Counted from the stretch's first letter, positions 27,468 to 35,774 are shown. The stretch: 64,000 nucleotides of DNA from JAYPAN01 sp049597955 (GCA_049597955.1 JBMYND010000004.1:1-64000); one strand, 5' to 3'. Numbers and translations: made by a program. The notes: generated from the sequence alone by a model not told the origin.

Positions 27468-28484
27468 ATGTCCCATATCTGGCTGATATCTGCCATTTTA
27501 TTTGCGGCCCTGCTGCTTTTGGCATGGCTGCATGATGCGCGTTTGCGCATGGCCATTCGTGCCGGATTGCCGCCTGCCGGGATATTTGTCGATACTGAGA
27601 CAGCACGGCTGCATATTGTGAAGAAACCTTCAGCGCAACCGCAAGCGGGCCCGCCGCCAATTGTTTTGCTGCATGGCTCAAGCGGCTCGGCGCATGACAT
27701 GATGCTGGCGCTGGGCGATGCCTTGTCGCATGAAAGCGATGTCTATTCTTTTGACAGGCCCGGCATTGGGCGCAGCGTCAATCTGGTATCTGACCGGCAA
27801 ATGGCCGCGCCCGAAGCGCAGGCGCGCGCCGTGCATGAAGCCGTGCAGAAACTGGGCCTTCAAAAACCGGTGATAATCGGCCATAGCTGGGGCGGGGCGG
27901 TTGCGATTGCCTATGCGCGGCTTTTCGCCGATGACATGACCGGTGCGGTGATGCTGGGCGCGCCCTTTTATCCATGGGCGGGGCCGGGCAGTTGGTATAA
28001 CCGGCTTGTTACCAAGCCTGTTATCGGCCCGCTTTTCACGCATTTGGTGTTGACGAAATACGGCCTCGGCCAGCTTGATGCCGGTGTGGCGGGTAATTTT
28101 TTCCCGGAGAAAGTGCGCCCTGATTATAAAGAAAAATCCGGGCTGGCCGCCATTTTGCAGCCCAAACCATTTATCGCAAATGCGGTTTATTCCCTGCAAT
28201 TATCGCAGGATTTGGCCAAAATGCAGCATGATTATGCGCGCATTACCGCGCCTTTGCTGTTGGTAACGGGCAATCGTGACCAGACTGTCAATGCCAAGCG
28301 CAATTCTGTCAGGCTGCATGAGTCTTTGCCGCAAAGCGCGCTGATTTATCTGCGCGGCGTCGGCCATATGCTGCATCACACACAAACGGCGATTATTGCT
28401 GAGGCGGTGACCGGTCTGGCGCGCACCGGGCGTGTGCGCGCCGGTCGCACAGATATTGATATTGCAGAAAAACCTGCCTCATGA
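27468..28484 (+). CDS. Membrane-anchored alpha/beta hydrolase
   Basis: 338 residues from ATG 27468. An N-terminal hydrophobic helix (about 4-21) probably anchors it in the membrane. The catalytic layout is HGSSGSAHDM (oxyanion loop), GHSWGGAV (nucleophile Ser), LLVTGNRDQTV (acid Asp) and GVGHMLHHT (His). It is the serine-hydrolase type seen in lipases and C-C hydrolases. It overlaps the next gene by ATGA, so both are likely co-translated, but no shared pathway is evident. Confidence 0.85.
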   Translation: MSHIWLISAILFAALLLLAWLHDARLRMAIRAGLPPAGIFVDTETARLHIVKKPSAQPQAGPPPIVLLHGSSGSAHDMMLALGDALSHESDVYSFDRPGIGRSVNLVSDRQMAAPEAQARAVHEAVQKLGLQKPVIIGHSWGGAVAIAYARLFADDMTGAVMLGAPFYPWAGPGSWYNRLVTKPVIGPLFTHLVLTKYGLGQLDAGVAGNFFPEKVRPDYKEKSGLAAILQPKPFIANAVYSLQLSQDLAKMQHDYARITAPLLLVTGNRDQTVNAKRNSVRLHESLPQSALIYLRGVGHMLHHTQTAIIAEAVTGLARTGRVRAGRTDIDIAEKPAS

Positions 28485-29320
28485 GTGGCGATGAAAACCC
28501 GTTTGGTGCGGCGTTTCAGGTCGAAAATGCGGATGGCGATGCGCGTGTTTTGCTGATTTGCGACCATGCCAGCAATGCGCTGCCTGCCGCTTATGATAAT
28601 TTGGGGCTGCCGCCGGCTCAGTTACAACGCCATATTGCCTATGATATTGGCGCGCTGGCGGTCGCCCGTTTGGTCGCGCAAAAGCTCTATGTGCCGCTTG
28701 TTTCGGCGCAATTTTCCCGCCTGCTGATTGACCCGAATCGCGGGCTGGATGACCCGACATTGGTGATGAAATTATCCGATGGTGCGCTTATTCCGGCCAA
28801 TCAGCATATTGACCGCTTTAACGATTATGATGAATGGCAAAGGCGCATTGACAAATTTTATCTGCCTTATCATAACGCCATCAGCGCGGCGCTGGCGCGG
28901 GCGCAACAAGCCGATATTGCTCCGCTTATTGTTTCAATTCACAGTTTCACGCCGATTTGGCGCGGTCAGGCGCGCCCTTGGCCGATTGCTGTTTTGTGGG
29001 ACAAAGATGACCGCTTTGCCGCACATATGCGCAGCTATATGGGCCAATTGCCGGAATTGGCCTTGGGCGATAATGAACCCTATAGCGGGCGGTTGAAAAA
29101 TGACACGCTTTACCGGCACGGCACGCAAAATGGTCTGGCGCATGGGCTGGTCGAATTGCGGCAGGATGAAATTGACACGGCGGATGGGCAGGGCTTTTGG
29201 GCCGCTCATGTCGCGGCAATGATTGAGCAGGCGCTGGCCGATCCGGCGATTGGCGCGGTCACATATTTCGGTTCGCATACAGACCTGCCGACAGGCCCGC
29301 TCGCAGCTAAGACGCTTTAG
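28481..29320 (+). CDS. N-formylglutamate amidohydrolase family protein
   Basis: 279 residues. The family start LLICDHASNALPAAYDNLGL, the metal-binding Glu/His segments, FSRLLIDPNRG and IVSIHSFTPIW are characteristic of the HutG-type N-formylglutamate amidohydrolase family. In histidine breakdown such enzymes free glutamate from N-formyl-glutamate; no other hut gene is here, so an alternative deformylase or amidase role is possible. Start overlaps the upstream hydrolase stop (ATGA). Confidence 0.85.
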   Translation: MSGDENPFGAAFQVENADGDARVLLICDHASNALPAAYDNLGLPPAQLQRHIAYDIGALAVARLVAQKLYVPLVSAQFSRLLIDPNRGLDDPTLVMKLSDGALIPANQHIDRFNDYDEWQRRIDKFYLPYHNAISAALARAQQADIAPLIVSIHSFTPIWRGQARPWPIAVLWDKDDRFAAHMRSYMGQLPELALGDNEPYSGRLKNDTLYRHGTQNGLAHGLVELRQDEIDTADGQGFWAAHVAAMIEQALADPAIGAVTYFGSHTDLPTGPLAAKTL

Positions 29321-29348
29321 GGTCAAAACTTTGCGGTCAAAACTTTGC
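29321..29348. repeat. 14-bp perfect tandem duplication
   Basis: GGTCAAAACTTTGC is present twice in direct succession immediately after the stop of the preceding gene, followed by a partial third copy (GGTCAAAG). Confidence 0.95.
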
Positions 29349-29360
29349 GGTCAAAGAGAC

Positions 29361-29388
29361 TTGCTTGGTCAGGTGCTTCTGATATAGT
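29361..29388 (+). promoter_or_regulatory. Candidate promoter of coxIV-pnt genes
   Basis: TTGCTT (29361-29366), a 16-base spacer and TATAGT (29383-29388), ending 28 bases before the small cox subunit ATG. Reasonable fit to a housekeeping promoter. Confidence 0.45.
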
Positions 29389-29416
29389 CCGGCCCATAAC
29401 AGTGCGGGAGACAAGC

Positions 29417-29569
29417 ATGTCTGACAAGACGGAAAATCAGGATTGGGGAGAAGAGATGGATCGCTCTGAGCATGAGCAGACCTATGATGCTTTTCTTGCC
29501 TATACAAAACATACAATTGTGGCGTTGACTGCAATCTTATTGTTTTTGCTGGTATTTGTTTATAATTGA
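29417..29569 (+). CDS. aa3-type cytochrome c oxidase subunit IV
   Basis: 50 residues: an acidic, charged N-terminal half with the family motif EHEQTYDAFLAYTKH, then one membrane helix (about 31-48, ending FLLVFVYN). This matches the bacterial aa3 oxidase subunit IV family (PF07835), a one-helix accessory subunit. In many alphaproteobacteria it is encoded just upstream of the transhydrogenase genes, as here, away from the catalytic cox genes. Confidence 0.85.
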   Translation: MSDKTENQDWGEEMDRSEHEQTYDAFLAYTKHTIVALTAILLFLLVFVYN

Positions 29570-29602
29570 CGCGAATAGGGCCGCTTTCCTGTTTTGAGTT
29601 TG

Positions 29603-29628
29603 CGGTCGTGCTGACCGAGACACGACCG
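29603..29628 (+). promoter_or_regulatory. Inverted repeat in the pntAA leader
   Basis: CGGTCGTG (29603-29610) and CACGACCG (29621-29628) form a perfect 8-bp arm pair around a 10-base loop. The loop contains GACCG, which can alternatively pair with the first CGGTC, so two exclusive hairpins are possible. It could be an operator or an RNA switch; not assignable. Confidence 0.45.
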
Positions 29629-29663
29629 GCGTTAATATGCCATTTGTGGTGTAGGAGAATCTA

Positions 29664-31199
29664 ATGGCCATCAATCTTTTGGTATTGAAAGAAGAAGCAG
29701 CCGAAACGCGGGTATCGGCCTCGCCGGAAACCGTGAAGAAATTAGCAGCACTCGGTATTGGTGTGACTGTGGAGGCGGATGCCGGAGCAAAAGCCGGTTT
29801 TGCCGATGCGGCTTATAAGGAAGCCGGTGCCAGCGTCACCAAGGCGGTCGCAGCGGCGTTGAAAAAAGCCGATATTGTTACCGGCGTGCGTGCGCCGGCG
29901 GCCTCGCGCATCAAAGATATGAAGAAAGATGCGGTGCTTTTGGCGGCTTTGAACCCGCATCAGGATAAAGCCGGGCTGAAAAATTATGCCGCGCAGGGCA
30001 TTGTCGCTTTGGCTATGGAACTCATGCCGCGTATCACCCGGGCGCAATCCATGGATATTTTGTCATCGCAATCCAATTTGGCCGGTTATAAAGCGGTTTT
30101 GGATGCCACAGCCGAATATGGCCGCGCTTTGCCAATGATGATGACGGCGGCCGGCACTGTGCCTGCCGCGCGCGTGTTTGTTATGGGCGCTGGCGTGGCC
30201 GGATTGCAGGCCATTGCGACGGCCAAAAGGCTGGGCGCGATTGTCAGCGCCACCGATGTGCGCCGGGCTGCTGCCGAACAGGTGCAAAGTCTTGGCGGCT
30301 CTTTTGTTATGGTGGAAGATGACGATGCCGAAGGCGGCGAGACCGAGGGCGGTTATGCCAAGGAAATGAGCGCCGATTACCAGAAGCGACAAGCCAAGCT
30401 GGTTGCCGAACATATTGCCAAGCAGGATATTGTTATTTGCACCGCCCTGATACCCGGGCGCCCGGCACCGGAATTGGTCACAAAAGCCATGGTCGAATCG
30501 ATGAAACCGGGCTCTGTGCTGGTTGATTTGGCGGTCGAACAGGGCGGTAATTGTAAATTATCAGTGGCTGGCAAAGTTACTGACCATAAGGGCGTTAAGC
30601 TGGTGGCGCATAAAAATGTGCCGGGGCGGCTTTCGGGAAATGCCAGCGAGTTATACGCACGCAATCTGTATAATTTCATTGATGCGTTTTATGATAAGGA
30701 TACCAAGCAGTTAAAGCTGGATTGGGAAGATGAAATCATCGCCGGCATTGCCTTGACCCGCGACGGTGATGTCGTCCATGAGGGCTTTGTGGAAACTGCC
30801 AAGGCGACCAAGGATTTGGGTGCTGCCGCGCGCAAACCGGCGAAAGCCCCCGCCAAAGCCAAAGCCCCAGCCAAAGCAAAGGCTCCGGCTAAAGCCAAGG
30901 CGCCCGCTAAAGCACCGGCTAAAGCAAAGGCCCCCGCTAAAGCCAAGGCCCCCGCTAAAGCGAAAGCACCGGCTAAAGCAAAGGCGCCCGCTAAAGCCCC
31001 GGCTAAAGCCCCGGCTAAAGCCAAGGCCCCCGCTAAAGCGAAAGCACCGGCCAAAGCAAAGGCCCCCGCTAAAGCCCCGGCTAAAACTAAGGCTCCCGCT
31101 AAAGCCCCCGCTAAAGCTAAGGCTCCCGCTAAAGCTAAGGCTCCCGCTAAAGCCAAAACAGCAACCCGGAAATCGACACGCAAGACAGGAGCGGCATAA
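29664..31199 (+). CDS. pntAA: NAD(P) transhydrogenase subunit alpha part 1 with Lys/Ala/Pro-rich tail
   Basis: 511 residues, ATG preceded by TAGGAGAAT. Residues 1-385 are a normal soluble domain I of proton-translocating transhydrogenase: alanine dehydrogenase/PNT N-domain, then the NAD-binding VMGAGVAGLQAIATAKRLGA near 172, and RPAPELVTKAMVESMKPGSV. Domain I binds NAD(H) and passes hydride to NADP+ on PntB, coupled to proton flow. From about residue 390 to the end the protein continues as about 120 residues of APAK and APAKAK units, resembling the C-terminal tail of histone H1 or AlgP. Stand-alone PntAA proteins in alphaproteobacteria are normally about 375-390 residues, so the tail is an addition. 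The stop overlaps the pntAB start by one base. Confidence 0.93.
   Translation: MAINLLVLKEEAAETRVSASPETVKKLAALGIGVTVEADAGAKAGFADAAYKEAGASVTKAVAAALKKADIVTGVRAPAASRIKDMKKDAVLLAALNPHQDKAGLKNYAAQGIVALAMELMPRITRAQSMDILSSQSNLAGYKAVLDATAEYGRALPMMMTAAGTVPAARVFVMGAGVAGLQAIATAKRLGAIVSATDVRRAAAEQVQSLGGSFVMVEDDDAEGGETEGGYAKEMSADYQKRQAKLVAEHIAKQDIVICTALIPGRPAPELVTKAMVESMKPGSVLVDLAVEQGGNCKLSVAGKVTDHKGVKLVAHKNVPGRLSGNASELYARNLYNFIDAFYDKDTKQLKLDWEDEIIAGIALTRDGDVVHEGFVETAKATKDLGAAARKPAKAPAKAKAPAKAKAPAKAKAPAKAPAKAKAPAKAKAPAKAKAPAKAKAPAKAPAKAPAKAKAPAKAKAPAKAKAPAKAPAKTKAPAKAPAKAKAPAKAKAPAKAKTATRKSTRKTGAA
30835..31155 (+). repeat. Degenerate tandem repeat coding for (A-P-A-K/A-K)n
   Basis: About 320 bases built of 12- and 6-base units (GCCCCCGCTAAA, GCCAAG and variants). 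All units are multiples of three, so copy-number change keeps the frame and the overlapping pntAB start. Third-position variation shows that the array is not freshly expanded. Confidence 0.9.
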
Positions 31200-31507
31200 T
31201 GGGCGTTGACGCAATCGTTTATCTTATCAGCATTTTCGTAATGGCCGTTTTTGTCGGTTATTATGTGGTTTGGTCGGTGACACCGGCTTTGCACACACCG
31301 CTTATGTCGGTCACCAATGCGATTTCCTCAGTGATTATTGTCGGCGCGCTCATCGCGGTCGGCGTGGAGACGGCGGCGGTCAGCGAATATGGTGCTTTGC
31401 CGCGCTGGCTCGGATTTGGGGCGATTATTTTGGCATCGGTCAATATATTTGGCGGCTTTCTGGTGACCCAGCGCATGCTTGCCATGTATCGTAAAAAGGA
31501 CAAGTGA
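31199..31507 (+). CDS. pntAB: NAD(P) transhydrogenase subunit alpha part 2
   Basis: 102 residues with three to four membrane helices (about 5-27, 40-60, 68-92) and the conserved SVTPALHTPLMSVTNAISS. It supplies the alpha-side half of the proton channel that is fused to domain I in E. coli PntA but separate in alphaproteobacteria. Start overlaps the pntAA stop (TAATG). Confidence 0.95.
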   Translation: MGVDAIVYLISIFVMAVFVGYYVVWSVTPALHTPLMSVTNAISSVIIVGALIAVGVETAAVSEYGALPRWLGFGAIILASVNIFGGFLVTQRMLAMYRKKDK

Positions 31508-31514
31508 GACCATT

Positions 31515-32924
31515 ATGAGTGAAAATCTTTCCTCCCTTCTTTATCTGGTTTCGGGTGTCTTTTTTATCCTCGCCTTGCGCGGGCTGAGCTCGCCGGAAAC
31601 CTCGCGTCAGGGTAATTATTTCGGCATGATAGGCATGGCCGTGGCGGTTGTCACAACGCTGTTCCTGATTGATGAAAAATCTTTTGAGTCCTATGGCATT
31701 ATTGTGTCGGGTGTGGCGATTGGCGGGGTTATCGGGGCGTTGATTGCCCGCAATATCGCCATGACAGCCATGCCGCAGCTTGTCGCCGCGTTTCACTCGC
31801 TGGTCGGTCTGGCAGCCGTATTGGTTGCTTGGGCGGCATTTTTATCGCCACAGGGTTTTGGCATTTTGGCCGATGGGGTTATCAAAACGGCCAGCCTGGT
31901 TGAAATGTCACTTGGCGCGGCAATTGGCGCGATTACCTTTTCCGGCTCAATTATCGCTTTTGCCAAATTGCAAGGCACAATGTCAGGCGCGCCGATTTTG
32001 TTGCCGCAGCGCCATGTCATTAATCTGATTATGGCTTTGAGCATTGTAGGCGGGATTGTTTATTTGTGCCTGGATCCGGCAAATCAGTTGATGGAAGTTT
32101 TCTTGTTCATCACGGTTTTGTCTTTTGTTATCGGCTTTTTGATTATCATCCCGATTGGCGGGGCAGATATGCCGGTTGTGGTGTCCATGCTCAATTCCTA
32201 TTCGGGTTGGGCGGCGGCCGGTATCGGCTTCACGCTTGGCAATATGGCGCTTATCATTACCGGTTCGCTGGTCGGCTCATCCGGTGCGATTCTGTCTTAC
32301 ATTATGTGCAAGGGCATGAACCGGTCGTTCATCTCGGTTATTCTTGGCGGCTTTGGCAGCGATGATGGCGCGGCTGCCGGTGCCGGACAAATTGAGCAAC
32401 GCCCGGTCAAGCAGGGCAGTGCCGATGACGCCGCCTTTATTATGAAAAATGCCTCCTCGGTGATTATCGTGCCGGGCTATGGCATGGCGGTGGCGCAAGC
32501 CCAACATGCTTTGCGCGAAATGGCGGATGAGCTGAAAAAGGAAGGCGTCAAAGTCACCTATGCCATTCACCCGGTTGCCGGGCGGATGCCGGGTCACATG
32601 AATGTGCTGCTGGCCGAGGCCAATGTGCCTTATGATGAAGTTTTTGAGCTGGAAGACATAAATTCCGAATTTCCCCAAGCCGATGTCGCTTTTGTGATTG
32701 GCGCTAATGATGTGACCAATCCGTCGGCAAAAACCGACCCGGCCAGTCCGATTTACGGCATGCCAATCTTGGATGTTGACCGCGCCGCGACTGTTTTATT
32801 CATCAAGCGCGGCATGGGCTCTGGCTATGCCGGTGTTGAAAATGAATTGTTTTTCCGCGACAATACAATGATGCTGTTCTCTGATGCCAAGAAAATGGTC
32901 GAGAATATTGTAAAGGCGCTATAG
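31515..32924 (+). CDS. pntB: NAD(P) transhydrogenase subunit beta
   Basis: 469 residues from the ATG at 31515, 7 bases after pntAB. About 260 N-terminal residues are membrane helices (with AGADMPVVVS-like GGADMPVVVSMLNSYSGWAA). The C-terminal domain III binds NADP(H): VPGYGMAVAQAQHA near residue 320, then VAGRMPGHMNVLLAEA and GANDVTNPSA. It completes the proton-pumping enzyme that makes NADPH at the expense of the proton gradient. A strong terminator follows. Confidence 0.96.
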   Translation: MSENLSSLLYLVSGVFFILALRGLSSPETSRQGNYFGMIGMAVAVVTTLFLIDEKSFESYGIIVSGVAIGGVIGALIARNIAMTAMPQLVAAFHSLVGLAAVLVAWAAFLSPQGFGILADGVIKTASLVEMSLGAAIGAITFSGSIIAFAKLQGTMSGAPILLPQRHVINLIMALSIVGGIVYLCLDPANQLMEVFLFITVLSFVIGFLIIIPIGGADMPVVVSMLNSYSGWAAAGIGFTLGNMALIITGSLVGSSGAILSYIMCKGMNRSFISVILGGFGSDDGAAAGAGQIEQRPVKQGSADDAAFIMKNASSVIIVPGYGMAVAQAQHALREMADELKKEGVKVTYAIHPVAGRMPGHMNVLLAEANVPYDEVFELEDINSEFPQADVAFVIGANDVTNPSAKTDPASPIYGMPILDVDRAATVLFIKRGMGSGYAGVENELFFRDNTMMLFSDAKKMVENIVKAL

Positions 32925-32985
32925 CGCTGCAAAAAGTGTCATGGGTGAATCCGGGGCTTTGCCGTCCGGGCGTATCACCCAAACG

Positions 32986-33014
32986 AAAAGCGCTCCCTGC
33001 GGGGAGCGCTTTTT
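32986..33014 (+). terminator. Rho-independent terminator of the pnt operon
   Basis: AAAAGCGCTCCC, loop TGCG, GGGAGCGCTTTTT: a perfect 9-bp GC-rich stem extended by A-T pairs and ending in a T run. Because the stem is flanked by A and T runs it could also stop transcripts arriving from the rpsU side. Confidence 0.92.
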
Positions 33015-33062
33015 ACATGCACGCATAAAGATTGGCGCAAGAAAATGGCGCCAAAATGCGTT

Positions 33063-33287
33063 TTAGTATTTGCGCTTGCCGATAACCAGCCCTTCGCGCT
33101 GGGCTGCCTTGCGGGCCAGCTTGCGCACACGGCGCACTGATTCCGCTTTTTCGCGGGCGCGCTTTTCAGACGGCTTTTCGTAATGATTGCGCAGCTTCAT
33201 CTCACGAAAAACACCTTCGCGCTGAAGCTTTTTCTTCAAAACCTTATAGGCTTGGTCAACATTATTGTCTCGAACAGAAACTTGCAC
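33063..33287 (-). CDS. rpsU: Ribosomal protein S21
   Basis: 74 residues, starting at a GTG (33287): MQVSVRDNNVDQAYKVLKKK. The upstream ATGs at 33294 and 33297 are out of frame, and AGGA lies about 9 bases before the GTG. The family pattern (VLKKKLQREGVFREMKLRNH, then a basic helix ending GLVIGKRKY) is clear. S21 assists mRNA recognition by the 30S subunit. It is transcribed alone, toward the pnt terminator, from a well-formed promoter. Confidence 0.95.
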   Translation of the reverse strand: MQVSVRDNNVDQAYKVLKKKLQREGVFREMKLRNHYEKPSEKRAREKAESVRRVRKLARKAAQREGLVIGKRKY

Positions 33288-33310
33288 GTTTCATCATCCT
33301 TTCAAAATCA

Positions 33311-33329
33311 AAAGGCGGGCAAAGCCCGC
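33311..33329 (-). promoter_or_regulatory. Terminator-like hairpin in the rpsU leader
   Basis: On the minus strand GCGGGC-TTT-GCCCGC is followed by CTTTTGATTTT. This sits between the rpsU promoter and its ribosome site, so it could attenuate transcription or shape translation. The T tract is interrupted. Confidence 0.5.
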
Positions 33330-33339
33330 TGCTGGCAGG

Positions 33340-33368
33340 GTGATAGCAAACCCCGCCGCACTTGTCAA
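33340..33368 (-). promoter_or_regulatory. Promoter of rpsU
   Basis: On the minus strand a perfect TTGACA (33368-33363), a 17-base spacer and TATCAC (33345-33340). The gene starts about 50 bases further on. Confidence 0.65.
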
Positions 33369-33479
33369 AGGCCTGTTGGGCCGAGTTAGGTCTTGTTATA
33401 TGCTTTCTGCCCGGGCAAAGGCGGGTGATGCGGCAAGCTGGCCCTTTGCAATTGAGCTTTTCCCTGCCATATTGCGCTT

Positions 33480-34187
33480 ATGGATACCGAAAACCCTTAT
33501 GGTGAAACGCGCCAAGCTGTTCTGGCGGCTGCCTTGCCGCATGTGGCATTTGACGGCTGGTCGGATGATGTGCTGGCCCGTGCAATAGATGAAGCGGCGA
33601 TTGAGTCGACTATGGCGACGCTGGCTTTTCCCAAAGGGGTGCGTGATTTGGTGGCTGCTTTTTCTGAGCAGGGTGACAGTGCCATGTTGGCCGCTTTGCC
33701 TGCGCCCGATGAGATGAAAATACGCGACCGGATTCGCCATGCCGTTATGGCGCGGATTGAGGCCGATAGGGCGCATAAGGAGGCGGCGCGACGGGCCGCC
33801 GGTTATTTGGCCGTGCCGGGGCGCGGGGCGCTGGGCGGGAAATTATTGTTTCACACAAGCCATCTTATCTGGCGCTGGGCCGGTGATAAGGCGACCGATT
33901 ATAATTATTACTCCAAACGGCTGATTCTCAGCGGTGTGCTGACCACAACGCGACTGACTTGGTTTGGCGATGACAGCGATGATTTGGCTCTGACACGGGC
34001 ATTTCTCGACCGGCGCATTGACAATGTGATGCAATTTGAAAAAGCCAAGGCCAAAATCCGCGATTGTGCCGATACTGGCCTGTCTGGGCTATCCGGCCTA
34101 TCTGGCTGGCGCAAAACGGCAGAAAAGGCCGCAGAAAAGGCCAGCGCGGCTATGCGCCCTGAAAACAGCCAAGCGGAAGGCAATTAA
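33480..34187 (+). CDS. COQ9 family ubiquinone biosynthesis protein
   Basis: 235 residues. The N-terminal helix-turn-helix-like part (VLAAALPHVAFDGWSDDVLARAI, AFPKGVRDLVAAF) and the C-terminal FHTSHLIWRWAGDKATDYNYYSKR segment with LSGVLTTTRLTWFGDDS are the COQ9 signature. The family binds lipids and helps the Coq7 hydroxylase in ubiquinone synthesis. The tail has a short GLSGLSGLSG repeat and Ala/Lys-rich helix. It overlaps the convergent purK stop by 4 bases. Confidence 0.9.
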   Translation: MDTENPYGETRQAVLAAALPHVAFDGWSDDVLARAIDEAAIESTMATLAFPKGVRDLVAAFSEQGDSAMLAALPAPDEMKIRDRIRHAVMARIEADRAHKEAARRAAGYLAVPGRGALGGKLLFHTSHLIWRWAGDKATDYNYYSKRLILSGVLTTTRLTWFGDDSDDLALTRAFLDRRIDNVMQFEKAKAKIRDCADTGLSGLSGLSGWRKTAEKAAEKASAAMRPENSQAEGN

Positions 34188-35293
34188 ACAGCGTTTTTCG
34201 CGGTCAGATGCGTTACATGACCCATTTTGCGGCCCGGCTTGGCGTCTTGCTTACCGTAAAGATGGAGTTTGCTATTGGCTTGGCGCGCCAAATCAGCCCA
34301 ATTGGCGACTTCATCGCCCAGTAAATTGGTCATCACCGCATGGCTGTGCGCCGTCGGATTGCCCAAGGGCCAACCGGCAATGGCGCGAATATGTTGTTCA
34401 AATTGCCCGCAAAAACACGCATCCGCCGTCAAATGGCCGGAATTATGCACGCGCGGGGCGATTTCATTGACCATCATGCCGCTATCCGTGACGAAAAACT
34501 CAATCGCCAAAACCCCGACATAATCCAGCGCATCAACGATTTTGGCAGCCATGTCGGCGGCTTGCGCGCCATGGTCTTGCGTCAGATTGGCCGGAATGGT
34601 GGAGTGACGCAAAATATGGTTTTCATGGCTGTTTTCAATCGGTTCATATATTGCCTGCGCGCCATTCGCCGCCCGCGCGATAATCACCGAGACTTCGCGC
34701 TCAAAGGCGATAAGCCCTTCCAGAATAGCCGGTCGGCCTGCAAGCGCGGCGAAAATCGTTTCCAGTTCCGTTTCCGGCGTAACGCGCCATTGGCCTTTGC
34801 CGTCATAACCGAAACGGCGGGTTTTCAACACGCCATGCCCGTTTTGATGGGCGCTGGCGGCGCGTAAATCAGCCAGATTGTCAATCGCGTGAAACGGGGC
34901 GACGGCACAACCTAACCCGTCAAGAAAGCGTTTTTCGTCCAATCTGTCTTGCGATACGGCCAAAGCGGCGGGCGGGGGTGCGACCGGTTTTGCACCGGCC
35001 AGCAAGGTTACGCTGTCGGCCGGTATATTTTCAAATTCATAAGTAACAATATCTACGCTGTCGGCAAAAGCGGCCAGTTTTTCGCGGTCTTCATAATCGC
35101 CAATCGTTTGCGCATCGCAGACTTGCAAGGCCGGTGCATCATGTTCGGGGGTGAAAATATGGCTTTTCAAGCCCAGATTGGCCGCCGCCAGTGCCAGCAT
35201 CCGTCCCAATTGGCCACCGCCGACAATACCAATCACGCTGCCGGGCGGTAAAATGACGGCTTTGTCAGATGACGGGCTGGCGTCAGATGTCAC
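34184..35293 (-). CDS. purK: 5-(carboxyamino)imidazole ribonucleotide synthase
   Basis: 369 residues, GTG start at 35293 overlapping the purE stop by 11 bases. ATP-grasp enzyme that carboxylates AIR with bicarbonate in purine synthesis. Visible: GIVGGGQLGRMLALAA at the N-terminus, TYEFENIPADS, TRRFGYDGKGQ (ATP-grasp loop), FEREVSVI, and NEIAPRVHNSGHLT at the metal site. Confidence 0.95.
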   Translation of the reverse strand: MTSDASPSSDKAVILPPGSVIGIVGGGQLGRMLALAAANLGLKSHIFTPEHDAPALQVCDAQTIGDYEDREKLAAFADSVDIVTYEFENIPADSVTLLAGAKPVAPPPAALAVSQDRLDEKRFLDGLGCAVAPFHAIDNLADLRAASAHQNGHGVLKTRRFGYDGKGQWRVTPETELETIFAALAGRPAILEGLIAFEREVSVIIARAANGAQAIYEPIENSHENHILRHSTIPANLTQDHGAQAADMAAKIVDALDYVGVLAIEFFVTDSGMMVNEIAPRVHNSGHLTADACFCGQFEQHIRAIAGWPLGNPTAHSHAVMTNLLGDEVANWADLARQANSKLHLYGKQDAKPGRKMGHVTHLTAKNAV

Positions 35294-35774
35294 GCGGGGT
35301 TTCCTCTACTGAAGCTGTCTGTTGGGCGCGCCAAGCGTCAAGCCGGTCGGCCAGCGCCGCATCATTTGTGGCCAGAATGGCGGCAGCCAGCAAGGCGGCA
35401 TTTTTGGCGCCCGGTGCGCCAATCGCCAATGTGCCAACCGGAATACCTGCCGGCATTTGCACAATTGACAATAAGGAATCCTGCCCCGACAGGGCTTTTG
35501 ATTGAACCGGAACGCCGAGAACCGGCAGGGAAGTGTGTGCCGCCGTCATGCCGGGCAGATGCGCCGCCCCGCCAGCACCGGCGATTATCACTTTCAGCCC
35601 TCTGGCGCGGGCGGTTTGTGCATATTCGGCCATGCGGTCGGGTGTGCGATGGGCGGAGACAATGCGACATTCATGCGGAATCTGTAAATCATCAAGTATT
35701 TCAGCAGCTTGCTTCATGGTCTCCCAGTCGGACTGGCTCCCCATAATAATACCGATAAGAGCCTGTTCACTCAT
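35283..35774 (-). CDS. purE: 5-(carboxyamino)imidazole ribonucleotide mutase
   Basis: 163 residues from ATG 35774 (GAGGAC upstream); a longer Lys/Arg-rich extension is unlikely. Class I PurE: GIIMGSQSDWETMKQA, the catalytic His in RIVSAHRTPDRM, GAGGAAHLPGM and VQSKALSGQDSLLSIVQMP. It converts N5-CAIR from PurK to CAIR. It overlaps purK, so the two are a coupled operon. Confidence 0.96.
   Translation of the reverse strand: MSEQALIGIIMGSQSDWETMKQAAEILDDLQIPHECRIVSAHRTPDRMAEYAQTARARGLKVIIAGAGGAAHLPGMTAAHTSLPVLGVPVQSKALSGQDSLLSIVQMPAGIPVGTLAIGAPGAKNAALLAAAILATNDAALADRLDAWRAQQTASVEETPRDI

Noticed and set aside
30835..31155. CRISPR-like or satellite array
   Set aside because: Units are 6-12 bases, in frame within pntAA, with no spacer sequences.
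30829..31199. Frameshift producing an artificial PntAA tail
   Set aside because: All repeat units keep the same frame, codon choice changes only at third positions and the stop overlaps the pntAB start as expected of an intact operon.
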